Shown: positions 1-7,479 of the stretch, in pieces | Numbering within the stretch: position 1 is the stretch's first letter | How the letters are laid out: every line of letters begins with the position of its first letter | Source: Meridianimarinicoccus sp044221805 | GTDB lineage: Bacteria; Pseudomonadota; Alphaproteobacteria; Rhodobacterales; Rhodobacteraceae | NCBI GenBank assembly: GCA_044221805.1 | Contig: JBGAOK010000010.1 | Span: 1-54,680, forward strand | Length of the DNA stretch: 54,680 nucleotides | Reading direction: 5' to 3' | The notes under the pieces: generated by a model | The model's database searches: none | Seen by the model: the letters and a program-made list of their open reading frames with translations, nothing else | Told to the model about the DNA's origin: nothing | Made by a program: the position numbers and the translations under genes

Positions 1-178
1 GGTCGCGGACCCAGTAGGGGGTCAGCCCGTCATATTCCAGATCGACCACATTGCCGATCACCCGCTCATAGGCCAGCCGGGCGGTCTTGGTCTGGCCAAC
101 CTCCGGCTTCTTGCGGTGCAGGCGCTGGCGGGCGGGGGCGGGTCGGGAGTCGGGTCGGGAGTCGTAACGAGCGGGCAT
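1..178 (-). CDS. Hypothetical protein, N-terminal fragment (cut by window edge)
   Basis: Only the first 59 codons are in the window; the gene runs leftwards off the edge. The ATG at 178-176 opens a basic, probably disordered N-terminus (MPARYDSRPDSRPAPAR), followed by KKPEVGQTKTARLAYERV and a stretch ending TPYWVRD. Two perfect 12-bp direct repeats at 140-151 and 152-163 encode the duplicated DSRP. I do not recognise the family. It is read in the same direction as the monooxygenase gene upstream, with an 11-bp-period repeat array between them. Product unknown; that this is a gene is moderately likely. Confidence 0.45.
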   Translation of the reverse strand, partial: MPARYDSRPDSRPAPARQRLHRKKPEVGQTKTARLAYERVIGNVVDLEYDGLTPYWVRD

Positions 179-278
179 GGTCGGATCGGCGTCCTCTGGC
201 TGGGTCGGGACCGGATCAGGCCCGGCACCGATCCTCTGCCGGGCGCGGTTAACGCCGCCTGAGGCCTGCGTGCGGGCC

Positions 279-322
279 TCCTGCGGGACTCCTACAGAAA
301 ACCGACAGGAAACCTACGCCGC
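279..322. repeat. 11-bp-period repeat array, four units
   Basis: Units of 11 bp begin at 279, 290, 301 and 312. A typical unit is TCCTACAGAAA; the pattern is [TA]CC[TG][AG]C[AG]. On the minus strand the core reads GTAGG or GTCGG. The last unit supplies the TAG stop codon (316-314) of the monooxygenase gene. Arrays at 10061-10104 and 52726-52769 belong to the same sequence family. Confidence 0.75.
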
Positions 323-628
323 GATTTCCTGCACCGAGGTGAAGACCTCCAGCTCCGGCGGCCCCATGTAGATCCCCGAATGGCCCTTCGCCCCGGCATG
401 GGCGGCCCGGAACGCCTCGGACCTTGTCCAGTCCCGGAACGCCTCTTCGGACGCCCACATCGTGTGCGAGGCATACAGGCGAAAGCCCTCGCCAGCCTCG
501 CCCTTCATCAGGTGAAAGGCAACGAATCCGGGGACTTGGGTAAGCTGGCTGTCGCGGGATTTCCACACCTCCTCGAAGGCGGCCTCCTGCCCCAGCTTGA
601 CCTTGAAGCGGTTCATCGTCAGGTACAT
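314..628 (-). CDS. Antibiotic biosynthesis monooxygenase (ABM) / heme-degrading monooxygenase-like protein
   Basis: A 104-residue single-domain protein of the dimeric alpha/beta-barrel (ABM, HmoA/IsdG-like) type. The N-terminus MYLTMNRFKVKLGQEAAFEEVWKSR and the middle stretch VPGFVAFHLMKGE followed by YASHTMWASEEAFRDW follow the family pattern of a strand, a helix, then a FxxWxxSxxF-like motif. Members degrade heme or act as small cofactor-free oxygenases in the cytoplasm; the substrate cannot be told from sequence. The ATG at 628 follows a CAGGAGCGAT ribosome-binding sequence. The stop codon lies inside the repeat array at 279-322. It is divergent from pth. Confidence 0.8.
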   Translation of the reverse strand: MYLTMNRFKVKLGQEAAFEEVWKSRDSQLTQVPGFVAFHLMKGEAGEGFRLYASHTMWASEEAFRDWTRSEAFRAAHAGAKGHSGIYMGPPELEVFTSVQEIAA

Positions 629-712
629 CTATCGCTCCTGTGCGCCACTGCGGCTGCCAGTTCACGGCAGAAGCCGAGCCAGGTCAACGCCCGCCAGCCC
701 TTGGAGGCCCCC

Positions 713-1414
713 ATGCGACTGTTCGTCGGCCTCGGCAACCCGGGCCCCGCCTACGCCAGAAACCGCCACAATATCGGCTACATGGCCGTCGACCGCATCG
801 CCGAGGACCACCATTTCGCGCCGTTTCGCGCGAAGTTCCAGGGCCGGGTCAGCGAGGGCATGCTGGGCGCCGAGAAGGTCATCCTGCTGAAACCCGAGAC
901 CTTCATGAACCGCTCCGGCCAGTCGGTGGCCGAGGCGGCGAAGTTCTATCGCATCCCCCCCGACCGGATCACCGTGTTCCACGACGAACTCGACCTCGCC
1001 CCCGGCAAGGTGCGGCTGAAGACCGGCGGCGGCCATGCCGGCCATAACGGCCTGCGCTCGATCCACGCCCATCTGGGCGACGCCTATGGCCGGGTCCGGC
1101 TGGGCATCGGCCATCCCGGCGACAAGGACCGGGTGGCGGGCTATGTGCTGTCGGATTTCGCCAAGGCGGAACTGGACTGGCTCGACACCCTGCTGCGCGG
1201 CATCGGCGACGGCGCCGCGGCCCTGGCCGAGGACGATTCCGCAAGGTTCCTCAATGCGGTGGCGCTTCGGGTCGCACCGCCGCGCCCGTCCACCGGGCAG
1301 AAGCCGGCGCGCCCGCCCGAAAAGCCGGCAGCCGCCCCGGAACCGGCGCCGGAAGCCGGCGCGCCCGAGGACCGGCGCAGCCCGCTGCAACGTCTGGCCG
1401 ATCGCTTCCGTTGA
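713..1414 (+). CDS. pth: Peptidyl-tRNA hydrolase
   Basis: Cleaves the ester bond of peptidyl-tRNAs released from stalled ribosomes and recycles tRNA. The ATG at 713 is preferred over upstream in-frame starts because it opens exactly on MRLFVGLGNPG and has a GGAGG sequence in front. Asn9, the catalytic His19 (RNRHNIGY) and the FHDELDLAPGKVRLK segment are present, as is GGHAGHNGLRSI. The core is family-length; residues from about 190 form a Pro/Ala-rich tail (PPRPSTGQKPARPPEKPA), as often seen in alphaproteobacteria. It is followed after 55 bp by the DUF2237 gene. 233 residues. Confidence 0.97.
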   Translation: MRLFVGLGNPGPAYARNRHNIGYMAVDRIAEDHHFAPFRAKFQGRVSEGMLGAEKVILLKPETFMNRSGQSVAEAAKFYRIPPDRITVFHDELDLAPGKVRLKTGGGHAGHNGLRSIHAHLGDAYGRVRLGIGHPGDKDRVAGYVLSDFAKAELDWLDTLLRGIGDGAAALAEDDSARFLNAVALRVAPPRPSTGQKPARPPEKPAAAPEPAPEAGAPEDRRSPLQRLADRFR

Positions 1415-1469
1415 GCCCGGAATGCGGTTGCGCTAGGCTGGCCCGAGGCTCAGGCGAAAGGCGCGCAGC

Positions 1470-1847
1470 ATGGACAAGGCCCCCTCCCGGAATGTCTACG
1501 GCGCGGCGCTGAAGCCCTGCTCGACCCGGCCGCTGACCGGCTTCTTCCGCAATGGTTGCTGCGATACCGGCGCGTCCGACCGCGGCAGCCACACGGTCTG
1601 CGCCATCGTGAACGCCGAATTCCTGGCCTTCTCGAAATACGTCGGCAACGACCTCAGCACTCCGCGGCCCGAGTTCGGCTTTCCCGGCCTGAAGCCCGGC
1701 GACCACTGGTGCCTGTGTGCGGGGCGCTTCCTTCAGGCCCATGAGGACGGCGTCGCGCCCGAGGTGGATCTGGACGCCACCCACGAGCGCGCGCTGGACA
1801 TCGTGCCGCTGGAGATCCTCGCCCGGTACGAGAAGAGCGCCGGCTGA
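1470..1847 (+). CDS. DUF2237 family protein
   Basis: A 125-residue cytoplasmic protein of the DUF2237 (COG3651) family. The hallmark Cys-containing segments are all present: KPCSTRPLTGFFRNGCCDTG near residues 15-34, DRGSHTVCAI, GNDLSTPRPEFGFPGLKPGD, and HWCLCAGR near 79-86. The conserved cysteines suggest metal binding or redox chemistry, but the function is unknown. It is co-directional with pth and convergent with the acyl-CoA dehydrogenase homologue, from which a 28-bp C-rich spacer separates it. Confidence 0.9.
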   Translation: MDKAPSRNVYGAALKPCSTRPLTGFFRNGCCDTGASDRGSHTVCAIVNAEFLAFSKYVGNDLSTPRPEFGFPGLKPGDHWCLCAGRFLQAHEDGVAPEVDLDATHERALDIVPLEILARYEKSAG

Positions 1848-1875
1848 CCGGTGCCCCTCCCCTTCCCCTTCCCCG

Positions 1876-3036
1876 TCAGAAGATCGTGTCGGTCGCGGTG
1901 CCAAGCGCCATGGCGCCGGCGAAGTCGGTCTGCGCCTCCTTCTGCAGCGGGTGGTAGCGCGCGGCCTGGATGTCGCGGAACAGCCGCTCGAGTTCCGCCC
2001 GGCGATAGAACCCCGCGCCGCCGGCCAGTTCCAGCGCCATCTCGACCGTGCGCAGCGCGTTATCCTCGACCAGCCGGCGGCCGGTCATCACGTCGTTGAC
2101 GCTGGCGGGCGAGGGCTGGTTGCGCGCGGCGGCGGCCATCATGTGGCCATGGGCCAGCCGGGCCGCGGTCAGCGCCGTCTCCATCTGGCCGGCCCGCCAG
2201 CGGCTCCGCTCCGAGGCCGGACGCGCCGTTGCCATCTCGACCGCGATGTCCCGGGCCCGCTCGGCCACCCCCAGATAGACTGCATAGATCAGCGGGAAGG
2301 CGACGGTGGCAAGGATGTGGAACACCGGGTGCCAGCGCCCCGCCGGACGCTTCACCGCGATCTTCTCGTCGGGGACGAACAGGCCGTCGATCATCACGTC
2401 ATGGGATCCGGTCGCGCGCATCCCCAGCGTGTGCCAGGTGTCCAGGACCTGCACTTCGGGCGCGGCCATCGGACAGGGGAAGTGCAGCACGGTCGGGCCT
2501 TCGGGCTCCGCCGCGACGGCGCTGGTCATCAGGATGTCGCCGGCGGGCGCGCCGCTGACGAACATCTTCCGGGCGGTCACCCGGTAGCCGCCTTCGACCC
2601 GCTCGGCCCGGCCCGATCCGCCGATCCAGTCGCTGCCACCCGAGGACAGCAGCACGATCCTTTCCGCCACGACCCGGCGCAGCAGCGGTTCGACCTTGGG
2701 CCGCGCCTCGGGCTGGTGCTGCCAGCGCCAGGCCGGGAAGGCGACCTGATGGGTGTGCATCGACAGCGCCAGCGCGGTCGAGCTGCAGCCATGGGCCAGG
2801 ATCCGCAGCATCTCGGCCAGTTCGCCAAGGCTGGCCCCGCCGCCGCCAAGCTCGGCCGGCACCGCGGCGTCGATCAGCCCGGCCGCCTTCATGGCCGGAT
2901 AGTGCTCGGCCACGAAGGTCTCGTCGCGGTCGACGGCGTCGGCGCGGCGGGCGCAGGCCGCCGCCATCCGCTGGGCCGCCTCGGACAGGCGCTCGTTCCG
3001 GCCCCGGATCGGCGCTTCGGCAGTCATGGTGGTCAT
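1876..3036 (-). CDS. Acyl-CoA dehydrogenase family protein
   Basis: A 386-residue flavoprotein of the acyl-CoA dehydrogenase fold. It has an N-terminal helical domain, a middle beta domain with LLSSGGSDWIGGSG and TWHTLGMRATGSHDVMIDGLFVP, and a C-terminal helical domain with GGAGFYRRAELERLFRDIQAARYHP. The canonical YEGT catalytic Glu near the C-terminus is not visible; the equivalent stretch reads ARYHPLQKEAQ. It may therefore be a flavin monooxygenase-like or atypical member. The ATG at 3036 (MTTMTAEAP) has an AGGGGGGAAG sequence upstream and replaces a longer unsupported start. Divergent from the HxlR gene, which probably controls it. Confidence 0.85.
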   Translation of the reverse strand: MTTMTAEAPIRGRNERLSEAAQRMAAACARRADAVDRDETFVAEHYPAMKAAGLIDAAVPAELGGGGASLGELAEMLRILAHGCSSTALALSMHTHQVAFPAWRWQHQPEARPKVEPLLRRVVAERIVLLSSGGSDWIGGSGRAERVEGGYRVTARKMFVSGAPAGDILMTSAVAAEPEGPTVLHFPCPMAAPEVQVLDTWHTLGMRATGSHDVMIDGLFVPDEKIAVKRPAGRWHPVFHILATVAFPLIYAVYLGVAERARDIAVEMATARPASERSRWRAGQMETALTAARLAHGHMMAAAARNQPSPASVNDVMTGRRLVEDNALRTVEMALELAGGAGFYRRAELERLFRDIQAARYHPLQKEAQTDFAGAMALGTATDTIF

Positions 3037-3094
3037 GGTCTTCCCCCCTCTGGTTGGATGGGGGCAGTCTCTCACCGCGCCTTGCCGGCCTGAA

Positions 3095-3109
3095 GTGCAG
3101 GAACTGTAC
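3095..3109. promoter_or_regulatory. Near-palindrome in the acyl-CoA dehydrogenase/hxlR divergent promoter
   Basis: GTGCAG and CTGTAC arms flank a 3-bp GAA centre, with one mismatch. It sits 59 bp upstream of the acyl-CoA dehydrogenase homologue and 60 bp upstream of the HxlR gene. This is a natural position for autoregulation by the HxlR protein. Operator assignment is inference. Confidence 0.3.
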
Positions 3110-3169
3110 CGGCCCGCTTCGGGATCCGGGCGCCATCTGCTATGCTGACGAGCCGGGGGAAGGAAAGCC

Positions 3170-3859
3170 ATGGACATCGCGAACCTCTACGGCCAGTTCT
3201 GTCCGGTCTCGATGGCGTCCGAGGTGATCTGCACACGCTGGACGCCACTGGTGCTGCGCGAGCTCATGTGCGGCTCGACCCGGTTCAGCGACCTGCGCCG
3301 CGGCGTGCCGCGGATGTCGCCCACGCTGCTGTCCAAGCGCCTGAAAGAACTGGAACTTGCCGGCGTCATCCGGGTCGAGCGCGGCGCCGCCGGCCCCGAA
3401 TACCGGCTGTCCGAGGCGGGCGAGGAACTGCGGCCGCTGATCCTCGGCCTTGGCCGCTGGGGCCAGCGCTGGGTGGAATCGCGACTGTCGCTGCGCAACC
3501 TCGACCCCTCGCTGCTGATGTGGGACATCCGCCGCAACCTCGACCCGGACCCGCGTCCCAAGGGACGCTGCACGATACAGTTTCAGTACCCCGACCTGCC
3601 GGGGGCCCAGCGGGACTGGTGGCTGGTGGTCGAGCAGGCGGCGGTCGACCTGTGCAGCGTCGATCCGGGCTACGAGGTCGATCTGCTGATCACCGCCGAG
3701 CTTCGGGCGATGACTGCGGTCTGGATGGGACTGGCGCGCTTCGGCGACGAGATCGAGCGCGGGGCGATCCGGCTGGATGGCCCCTCCGTGCTGCAGCGAC
3801 GGGTGCGCGACTGGATGAAGCTCAGCGTCTTCGCACCGGTGCCGCGCCGGGTGGAATGA
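3170..3859 (+). CDS. HxlR-family winged-helix transcriptional regulator
   Basis: 229 residues. Residues ~10-100 carry the HxlR winged helix: CPVSMASEVICTRWTPLVLRELMCGSTRFSDLRRGVPRMSPTLL contains the WTPLVLREL and FSDLRRGVPRMS signatures, followed by LELAGVIRVE and a YRLSEAGEEL wing. The remaining ~120 residues are a C-terminal domain seen in the longer HxlR proteins, possibly a ligand-binding fold. It is transcribed away from the acyl-CoA dehydrogenase homologue across a 133-bp spacer, the usual layout of a local regulator. Effector unknown. Confidence 0.9.
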   Translation: MDIANLYGQFCPVSMASEVICTRWTPLVLRELMCGSTRFSDLRRGVPRMSPTLLSKRLKELELAGVIRVERGAAGPEYRLSEAGEELRPLILGLGRWGQRWVESRLSLRNLDPSLLMWDIRRNLDPDPRPKGRCTIQFQYPDLPGAQRDWWLVVEQAAVDLCSVDPGYEVDLLITAELRAMTAVWMGLARFGDEIERGAIRLDGPSVLQRRVRDWMKLSVFAPVPRRVE

Positions 3860-3907
3860 AGCCGCGCCACGGCATGACAGGACGCGGCTCCCCTGGCCCG
3901 AGGGCCA
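3860..3907. terminator. Convergent-gene hairpins, possible bidirectional terminator
   Basis: Between the converging hxlR and EF-hand genes there are two inverted repeats. AGCCGCG (3860-3866) pairs with CGCGGCT (3883-3889), and TGGCCC (3894-3899) with GGGCCA (3902-3907). Neither is followed by a strong T run, so efficiency is uncertain. Confidence 0.35.
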
Positions 3908-3913
3908 ATGCTG

Positions 3914-4324
3914 TCAGTTGCTGGTGCCGTTGCCGCCCGGAAGGGGGTCGCCACCACTGCTGCCCCCAGCGCCGCTGCCAGCGGTGCCGTCGCTGCTGCC
4001 GCCGTCATCGCCGGCGTCCGAGCCGCGGACATCGTTGCTGCCACTGTCTGCCCCGTTGTCCGCGCCATCGGACATGGTGCCCGTGGATTGCGACGATGCC
4101 TCGGCGCGCGACAGCATGCCGTCGCCGTTTGCGTCCTGGCTGGCCAGGACCCGCGCTGCCCCTTCCGTCCCGAAGGCGGTCGTCAACTCGGTCATGCCCA
4201 GCGTCCCGTTGCCGTCAGCATCCACCTGGGTGAAGTTCATCGTCTGGCTGACAGCCAGCCCGGGAAGCAGCCCCAGGAGCCCTGCCATTCCGAGGCGTGT
4301 GAGTGTGAGCATCTTCGTCGTCAT
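3914..4324 (-). CDS. Secreted EF-hand calcium-binding protein
   Basis: 136 residues. The ATG at 4324 opens MTTKMLTLTRLGMAGLLGLLP, a signal peptide with a probable cleavage after GLAVSQ. Two EF-hand loops follow: DADGNGTLGMTE near residue 34 and DANGDGMLSRAE near 66. Both have acidic residues at loop positions 1, 3, 5 and a Glu at 12. The C-terminal ~55 residues are a low-complexity Gly/Ser/Asp tail (GADNGADSGSNDVRGSDAGDD). Likely a periplasmic or exported calcium-binding protein; partner unknown. It follows trpB on the same strand after a 132-bp gap. Confidence 0.85.
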   Translation of the reverse strand: MTTKMLTLTRLGMAGLLGLLPGLAVSQTMNFTQVDADGNGTLGMTELTTAFGTEGAARVLASQDANGDGMLSRAEASSQSTGTMSDGADNGADSGSNDVRGSDAGDDGGSSDGTAGSGAGGSSGGDPLPGGNGTSN

Positions 4325-4456
4325 CGCGCTGTCCTCCGTGCTGCGTGCCCATGACAACAGGCAACAGCGGTCGGAGTTCCTGCCGGGCCGCCGGGACCGC
4401 ACCAGTTGGCGGGATCCCGCGCGCGCCTCAGAGACTGCCCCGGCGGATGCCGGTGG

Positions 4457-5677
<1,221 letters not shown>

Positions 5678-5712
5678 GGCGCTTCCCCCTTCTGGCATTG
5701 GCATCAGCCGCC

Positions 5713-5741
5713 CTGATAGCGGCCCCGGACCGCAGGGTAAA
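5713..5741 (-). promoter_or_regulatory. Putative sigma-70-type promoter of trpB
   Basis: On the minus strand TTTACC (5741-5736) is followed after exactly 17 bp by TATCAG (5718-5713). This lies 36 bp before the trpB ATG. The same TTTACC or TTGCCT plus 17 bp plus TATxxx layout precedes ileS and rpsA. Confidence 0.45.
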
Positions 5742-5762
5742 GCGCAAGCGGCGCGGCCGGGA

Positions 5763-5810
5763 CCAAGGCTTTTGCCAAAAGCCTTGGCAAATTCCTTTGA
5801 AGGAATTTGC
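5763..5810. repeat. Two back-to-back perfect palindromes between trpF and trpB
   Basis: The first has 12-bp arms CCAAGGCTTTTG (5763-5774) and CAAAAGCCTTGG (5776-5787) around one base. The second has 11-bp arms GCAAATTCCTT (5787-5797) and AAGGAATTTGC (5800-5810) around TG. Both are fully complementary and much AT-richer than the surroundings. They resemble a mobile REP-like palindromic unit, and in RNA could form a double hairpin ending the trpF transcript. Confidence 0.8.
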
Positions 5811-5867
5811 GTCAGGTGATCCGGCGCAGAGGCTCACGGCGCCTCGCCGATTCCTGTTAGCGCCGCG

Positions 5868-6518
5868 TTAACCCTGGTTCAGCGCCGCCGCAAACGCCGC
5901 CATCCGGTCCGGGTCCTTCACCCCCGGCGCGCTTTCCACCCCGGACGAGACATCGACCTGTCGCGCCCCGGTCAAGCGGACCGCCTCGGCGACATTCCCG
6001 GGGGTCAGGCCCCCGGCCAGCAGCCAGGGCAGCGGCCAGCGCCGACCGGCGATCAGCTCCCAGTCGAAGGCAATGCCGTTGCCGCCGGGCAACGCCGCGC
6101 CCTTCGGAGCCTTCGCATCGACCAGGATCTGGTCGGCGATCTTGAGGAAGCTGTCCAGCTTGGCCAGATCCCTCGGCCCGGCAAGGCCCACCGCCTTGAT
6201 CACCGGCAGTCCGGTCCGCGCCTTCACCTCGGCCACCCGGGCGGGCGTCTCGCTTCCGTGAAGCTGCAGCACGTCGACGGGAACCGTGCCGAGGATCGCG
6301 TCGATTCCGGCATCGTCCAAATCCACCGTCAGCGCGACCTTGGCGACGCCCGCCGGCACAGCCAGCGCCAGCGCCCGCGCGGCGTCAAGGGCAAGATGGC
6401 GGGGGGACTTTGGGAAGAACACGAAGCCCACATAGGCGGCGCCGGCCGCGGCCGCCGCGTCCACATCGGCGGGCCGGGTCAGTCCGCAGAACTTGACCCG
6501 GACCTTGGCTGCGGTCAT
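5868..6518 (-). CDS. trpF: Phosphoribosylanthranilate isomerase
   Basis: Third step of tryptophan synthesis, converting N-(5-phosphoribosyl)anthranilate to CdRP. 216-residue TIM barrel. MTAAKVRVKFCGLTRPADV carries the catalytic Cys in KFCGLT. GAAYVGFVFFPKSPRHL, VDVLQLHGSE, DQILVDAK and the phosphate-binding LLAGGLTPGNV and VDVSSGVESAPGVKD follow in order. The ATG at 6518 is used because the longer frame upstream has no family similarity. It follows lapA by 5 bp and is probably cotranscribed with ihfB-lapA. Confidence 0.96.
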   Translation of the reverse strand: MTAAKVRVKFCGLTRPADVDAAAAAGAAYVGFVFFPKSPRHLALDAARALALAVPAGVAKVALTVDLDDAGIDAILGTVPVDVLQLHGSETPARVAEVKARTGLPVIKAVGLAGPRDLAKLDSFLKIADQILVDAKAPKGAALPGGNGIAFDWELIAGRRWPLPWLLAGGLTPGNVAEAVRLTGARQVDVSSGVESAPGVKDPDRMAAFAAALNQG

Positions 6519-6523
6519 CGCCG

Positions 6524-6880
6524 TCAGGCCGCCGGCTTCCGGTCGACCAGGGCGAGGATCTCGTCCTTGCCTTCGGGCTTGTCGGCCTTCAGCTTCTTCA
6601 CCTCGGTGGCCAGCTTCGACTTCTCGCGCCGCTCGCGCACCACGGCGGCGCGGTGCTTGTGCTCGCGCAGCCATTCCCAGATGAAGCCCAGCAGCAGCCC
6701 CAGGGCGATGGCGCCGAACACGACCTGATAGGTCTCGAGCGTGATCGCCGCGTTGAACTTGGTGAAGGGCACCAGGTCCGCCGGGAACAGGGTCAGGGTG
6801 ACCGGCGCGCGGTTGGCGAAGCCGACGATGACAAGAACCAGCGCGATCAGCGCCAGCACCAGATATTTCACGAAGCGCAT
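6524..6880 (-). CDS. lapA: LapA-domain inner-membrane protein
   Basis: 118 residues with two membrane segments, roughly 4-23 (VKYLVLALIALVLVIVGFAN) and 50-70. Between them is the LapA signature NRAPVTLTLFP. A basic, Lys/Arg/Glu-rich cytoplasmic coiled tail follows the second segment. In enterobacteria the LapA family takes part in lipopolysaccharide assembly and FtsH-linked quality control; here the role is inferred from family only. The position between ihfB and trpF is a conserved arrangement in this bacterial group. Confidence 0.85.
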   Translation of the reverse strand: MRFVKYLVLALIALVLVIVGFANRAPVTLTLFPADLVPFTKFNAAITLETYQVVFGAIALGLLLGFIWEWLREHKHRAAVVRERREKSKLATEVKKLKADKPEGKDEILALVDRKPAA

Positions 6881-6890
6881 CGGGCCTCCC

Positions 6891-7175
6891 TCAGGCTTTT
6901 CCGTTCAGGCGGTCGCGCAGCAGCTTGCCGGTCTTGAAGAACGGGACGTGCTTCTGGTCCACGTCCACCGATTCCCCCGTGCGCGGGTTGCGGCCCAATC
7001 TCGCGTCCCGCTTCTTCACCGAAAAGGCTCCAAATCCGCGCAGTTCGACCCGGTCGCCCCGGGCCATCGCCTCGATGACCTCGTCGAAGATGGTGTTCAC
7101 GATACGTTCGACGTCGCGCTGGTACAGATGCGGGTTCTCGTCGGCAATCTTCTGGATCAGTTCAGAGCGGATCAT
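6891..7175 (-). CDS. ihfB: Integration host factor beta subunit
   Basis: 94-residue HU/IHF-fold DNA-bending protein. MIRSELIQKIADENPHL begins the helical dimerisation core. VELRGFGAFSVKKRDARLGRNPRTGE is the DNA-binding arm with the family RNPRTGE tip, and VPFFKTGKLLRDRLN ends it. The ATG at 7175 (MIRSEL) matches the family start. It lies downstream of rpsA, the usual rpsA-ihfB order. It probably has its own transcript, because a hairpin and an AT-rich stretch separate it from rpsA. Confidence 0.96.
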   Translation of the reverse strand: MIRSELIQKIADENPHLYQRDVERIVNTIFDEVIEAMARGDRVELRGFGAFSVKKRDARLGRNPRTGESVDVDQKHVPFFKTGKLLRDRLNGKA

Positions 7176-7479
7176 CTCGGCGTTCCCTGTTGTCGGCGTG
7201 TTTTGGGAGCATCGCAGGACGGCATGACGCGCCATCCTGCCGAGTCTCCGTCGGCCTGCGACGGAGATTAGCCGAGTTCGCCCGGGATTGTCAGAGTAAA
7301 TCTTTGATTAAATGGCATAATGATTCCGCAGCTTGCGGCTTTTGCGGCAGTTGCCGATGCTGCGCTGCAGAAGGCGGCGCGTGGGCCGCGCCGCGACCGG
7401 AATTGCACGGGGCGCGCCGGTCTCCCGGCACGCCCCGCGTGTGTCCTGCCCGAACCGGAGGCCCGGTTCCGGCGAAGGC
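7176..7479. other. rpsA-ihfB intergenic region (304 bp)
   Basis: It holds no gene. Near ihfB is a perfect hairpin with 9-bp arms (TCTCCGTCG at 7245-7253, CGACGGAGA at 7259-7267), which would lie in the ihfB leader. An unusually AT-rich stretch at about 7285-7325 is the best place for an ihfB promoter, though I cannot fix the hexamers. Near rpsA is the terminator-like hairpin at 7409-7436. Confidence 0.6.
7409..7436 (-). terminator. GC-rich hairpin after rpsA
   Basis: Twelve-base arms (7409-7420 and 7425-7436) with a 4-base loop pair with one G-U wobble on the minus strand, 43 bp past the rpsA stop. No T run follows, so this may be a pause or Rho-assisted site rather than a classical intrinsic terminator. 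Confidence 0.45.

Noticed and set aside
279..322. 11-bp arrays considered as a CRISPR array or plasmid iterons
   Set aside because: Units are too short and lack spacers for CRISPR. There is no rep gene or AT-rich origin region nearby, and the same design recurs at several ordinary intergenic sites.
380..712. 111-codon N-terminal extension of peptidyl-tRNA hydrolase
   Set aside because: It overlaps the monooxygenase gene on the other strand and the family start MRLFVGLGNPG is at 713 behind a good ribosome-binding sequence.
1848..1875. C-rich spacer (CCCTTCCCC type) considered as a terminator or G-quadruplex on the minus strand
   Set aside because: The C runs are irregular and there is no hairpin; too weak to claim.
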